NCBI RefSeq assembly: GCF_014698045.1 | Contig: NZ_JACJSE010000017.1 | Location: forward strand, 62,001 to 126,000 | DNA: 64,000 nt | Direction: 5' to 3' | Source: Aulosira sp. FACHB-615 | Lineage (GTDB): Bacteria; Cyanobacteriota; Cyanobacteriia; Cyanobacteriales; Nostocaceae | Shown here: piece by piece, positions 63,967-64,000 of the stretch | How positions within the stretch are numbered: position 1 is the stretch's first letter | How the letters are laid out: every line of letters begins with the position of its first letter | The notes under the pieces: generated by a model | Database searches by the model: none | Seen by the model: the letters and a program-made list of their open reading frames with translations, nothing else | What the model was told of the DNA's origin: nothing | Program-made: the position numbers and the translations under genes

Positions 63967-64000
63967 TTACGAGACAATTAACTTTTCAATTGGTTGTATA

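Overview
The window reads as chromosome from a filamentous, probably heterocyst-forming cyanobacterium (Nostoc/Anabaena/Calothrix type). Evidence: dense GCGATCGC (HIP1) sites, modest GC, cyanobacterial marker families (flavodiiron Flv3, PedR-like regulator, DUF1823, knotless phytochrome, Ser/Thr-kinase/His-kinase hybrids), a cyanobacterial IS701-type transposase fragment, and many palindromic repeats.

Layout. (1) 1-8031 is the right end of an integrated element: the tail of a type I restriction HsdR, a primase/helicase-like protein, a decayed small gene, a ribbon-helix-helix / HNH-like pair, an unknown basic protein and a tyrosine recombinase. It ends at a 3' half of tRNA-Thr(GGT), the expected attachment scar. 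(2) 8041-27398 is a tandem array of three giant (about 1,800-1,950 aa) hybrid kinases (Ser/Thr kinase, AAA ATPase, helical repeats, GAF, with or without PAS, His kinase). Each is preceded by the same small inverted repeat. Remains of at least one and probably two further copies are present, one broken by an IS701-type fragment. (3) 27687-33709 holds a Cache-HAMP histidine kinase, a 3-methyladenine glycosylase and a knotless phytochrome/cyanobacteriochrome histidine kinase. No receiver-domain protein is visible anywhere in the window.

(4) 34033-55940 is mostly housekeeping: ArsA/Get3-like ATPase, glycosyltransferases, a Ser/Thr kinase with a PsbP-like tail, PedR-like regulator, fructokinase, SfsA, GAF-GGDEF cyclase, acylphosphatase, GH13 enzyme, DAHP synthase, Flv3, type III pantothenate kinase, a PIN toxin-antitoxin pair, an alpha/beta hydrolase and a Nudix hydrolase. 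MITE-like repeats and strong terminators lie between them.

(5) 56613-63966 is accessory again. It has an integrase remnant next to tRNA-Gly(TCC), fragments of toxin genes and an orphan HigA. It also has a minus-strand cluster in which three neighbouring proteins (NACHT ATPase, WD40 protein, protein of unknown fold) share the same N-terminal domain of about 75 residues, followed upstream by the membrane tail of what looks like another NACHT protein. A shared adaptor joined to an ATPase, a beta-propeller and an unknown domain is the best candidate here for an undescribed, probably immune or cell-death-like, system.
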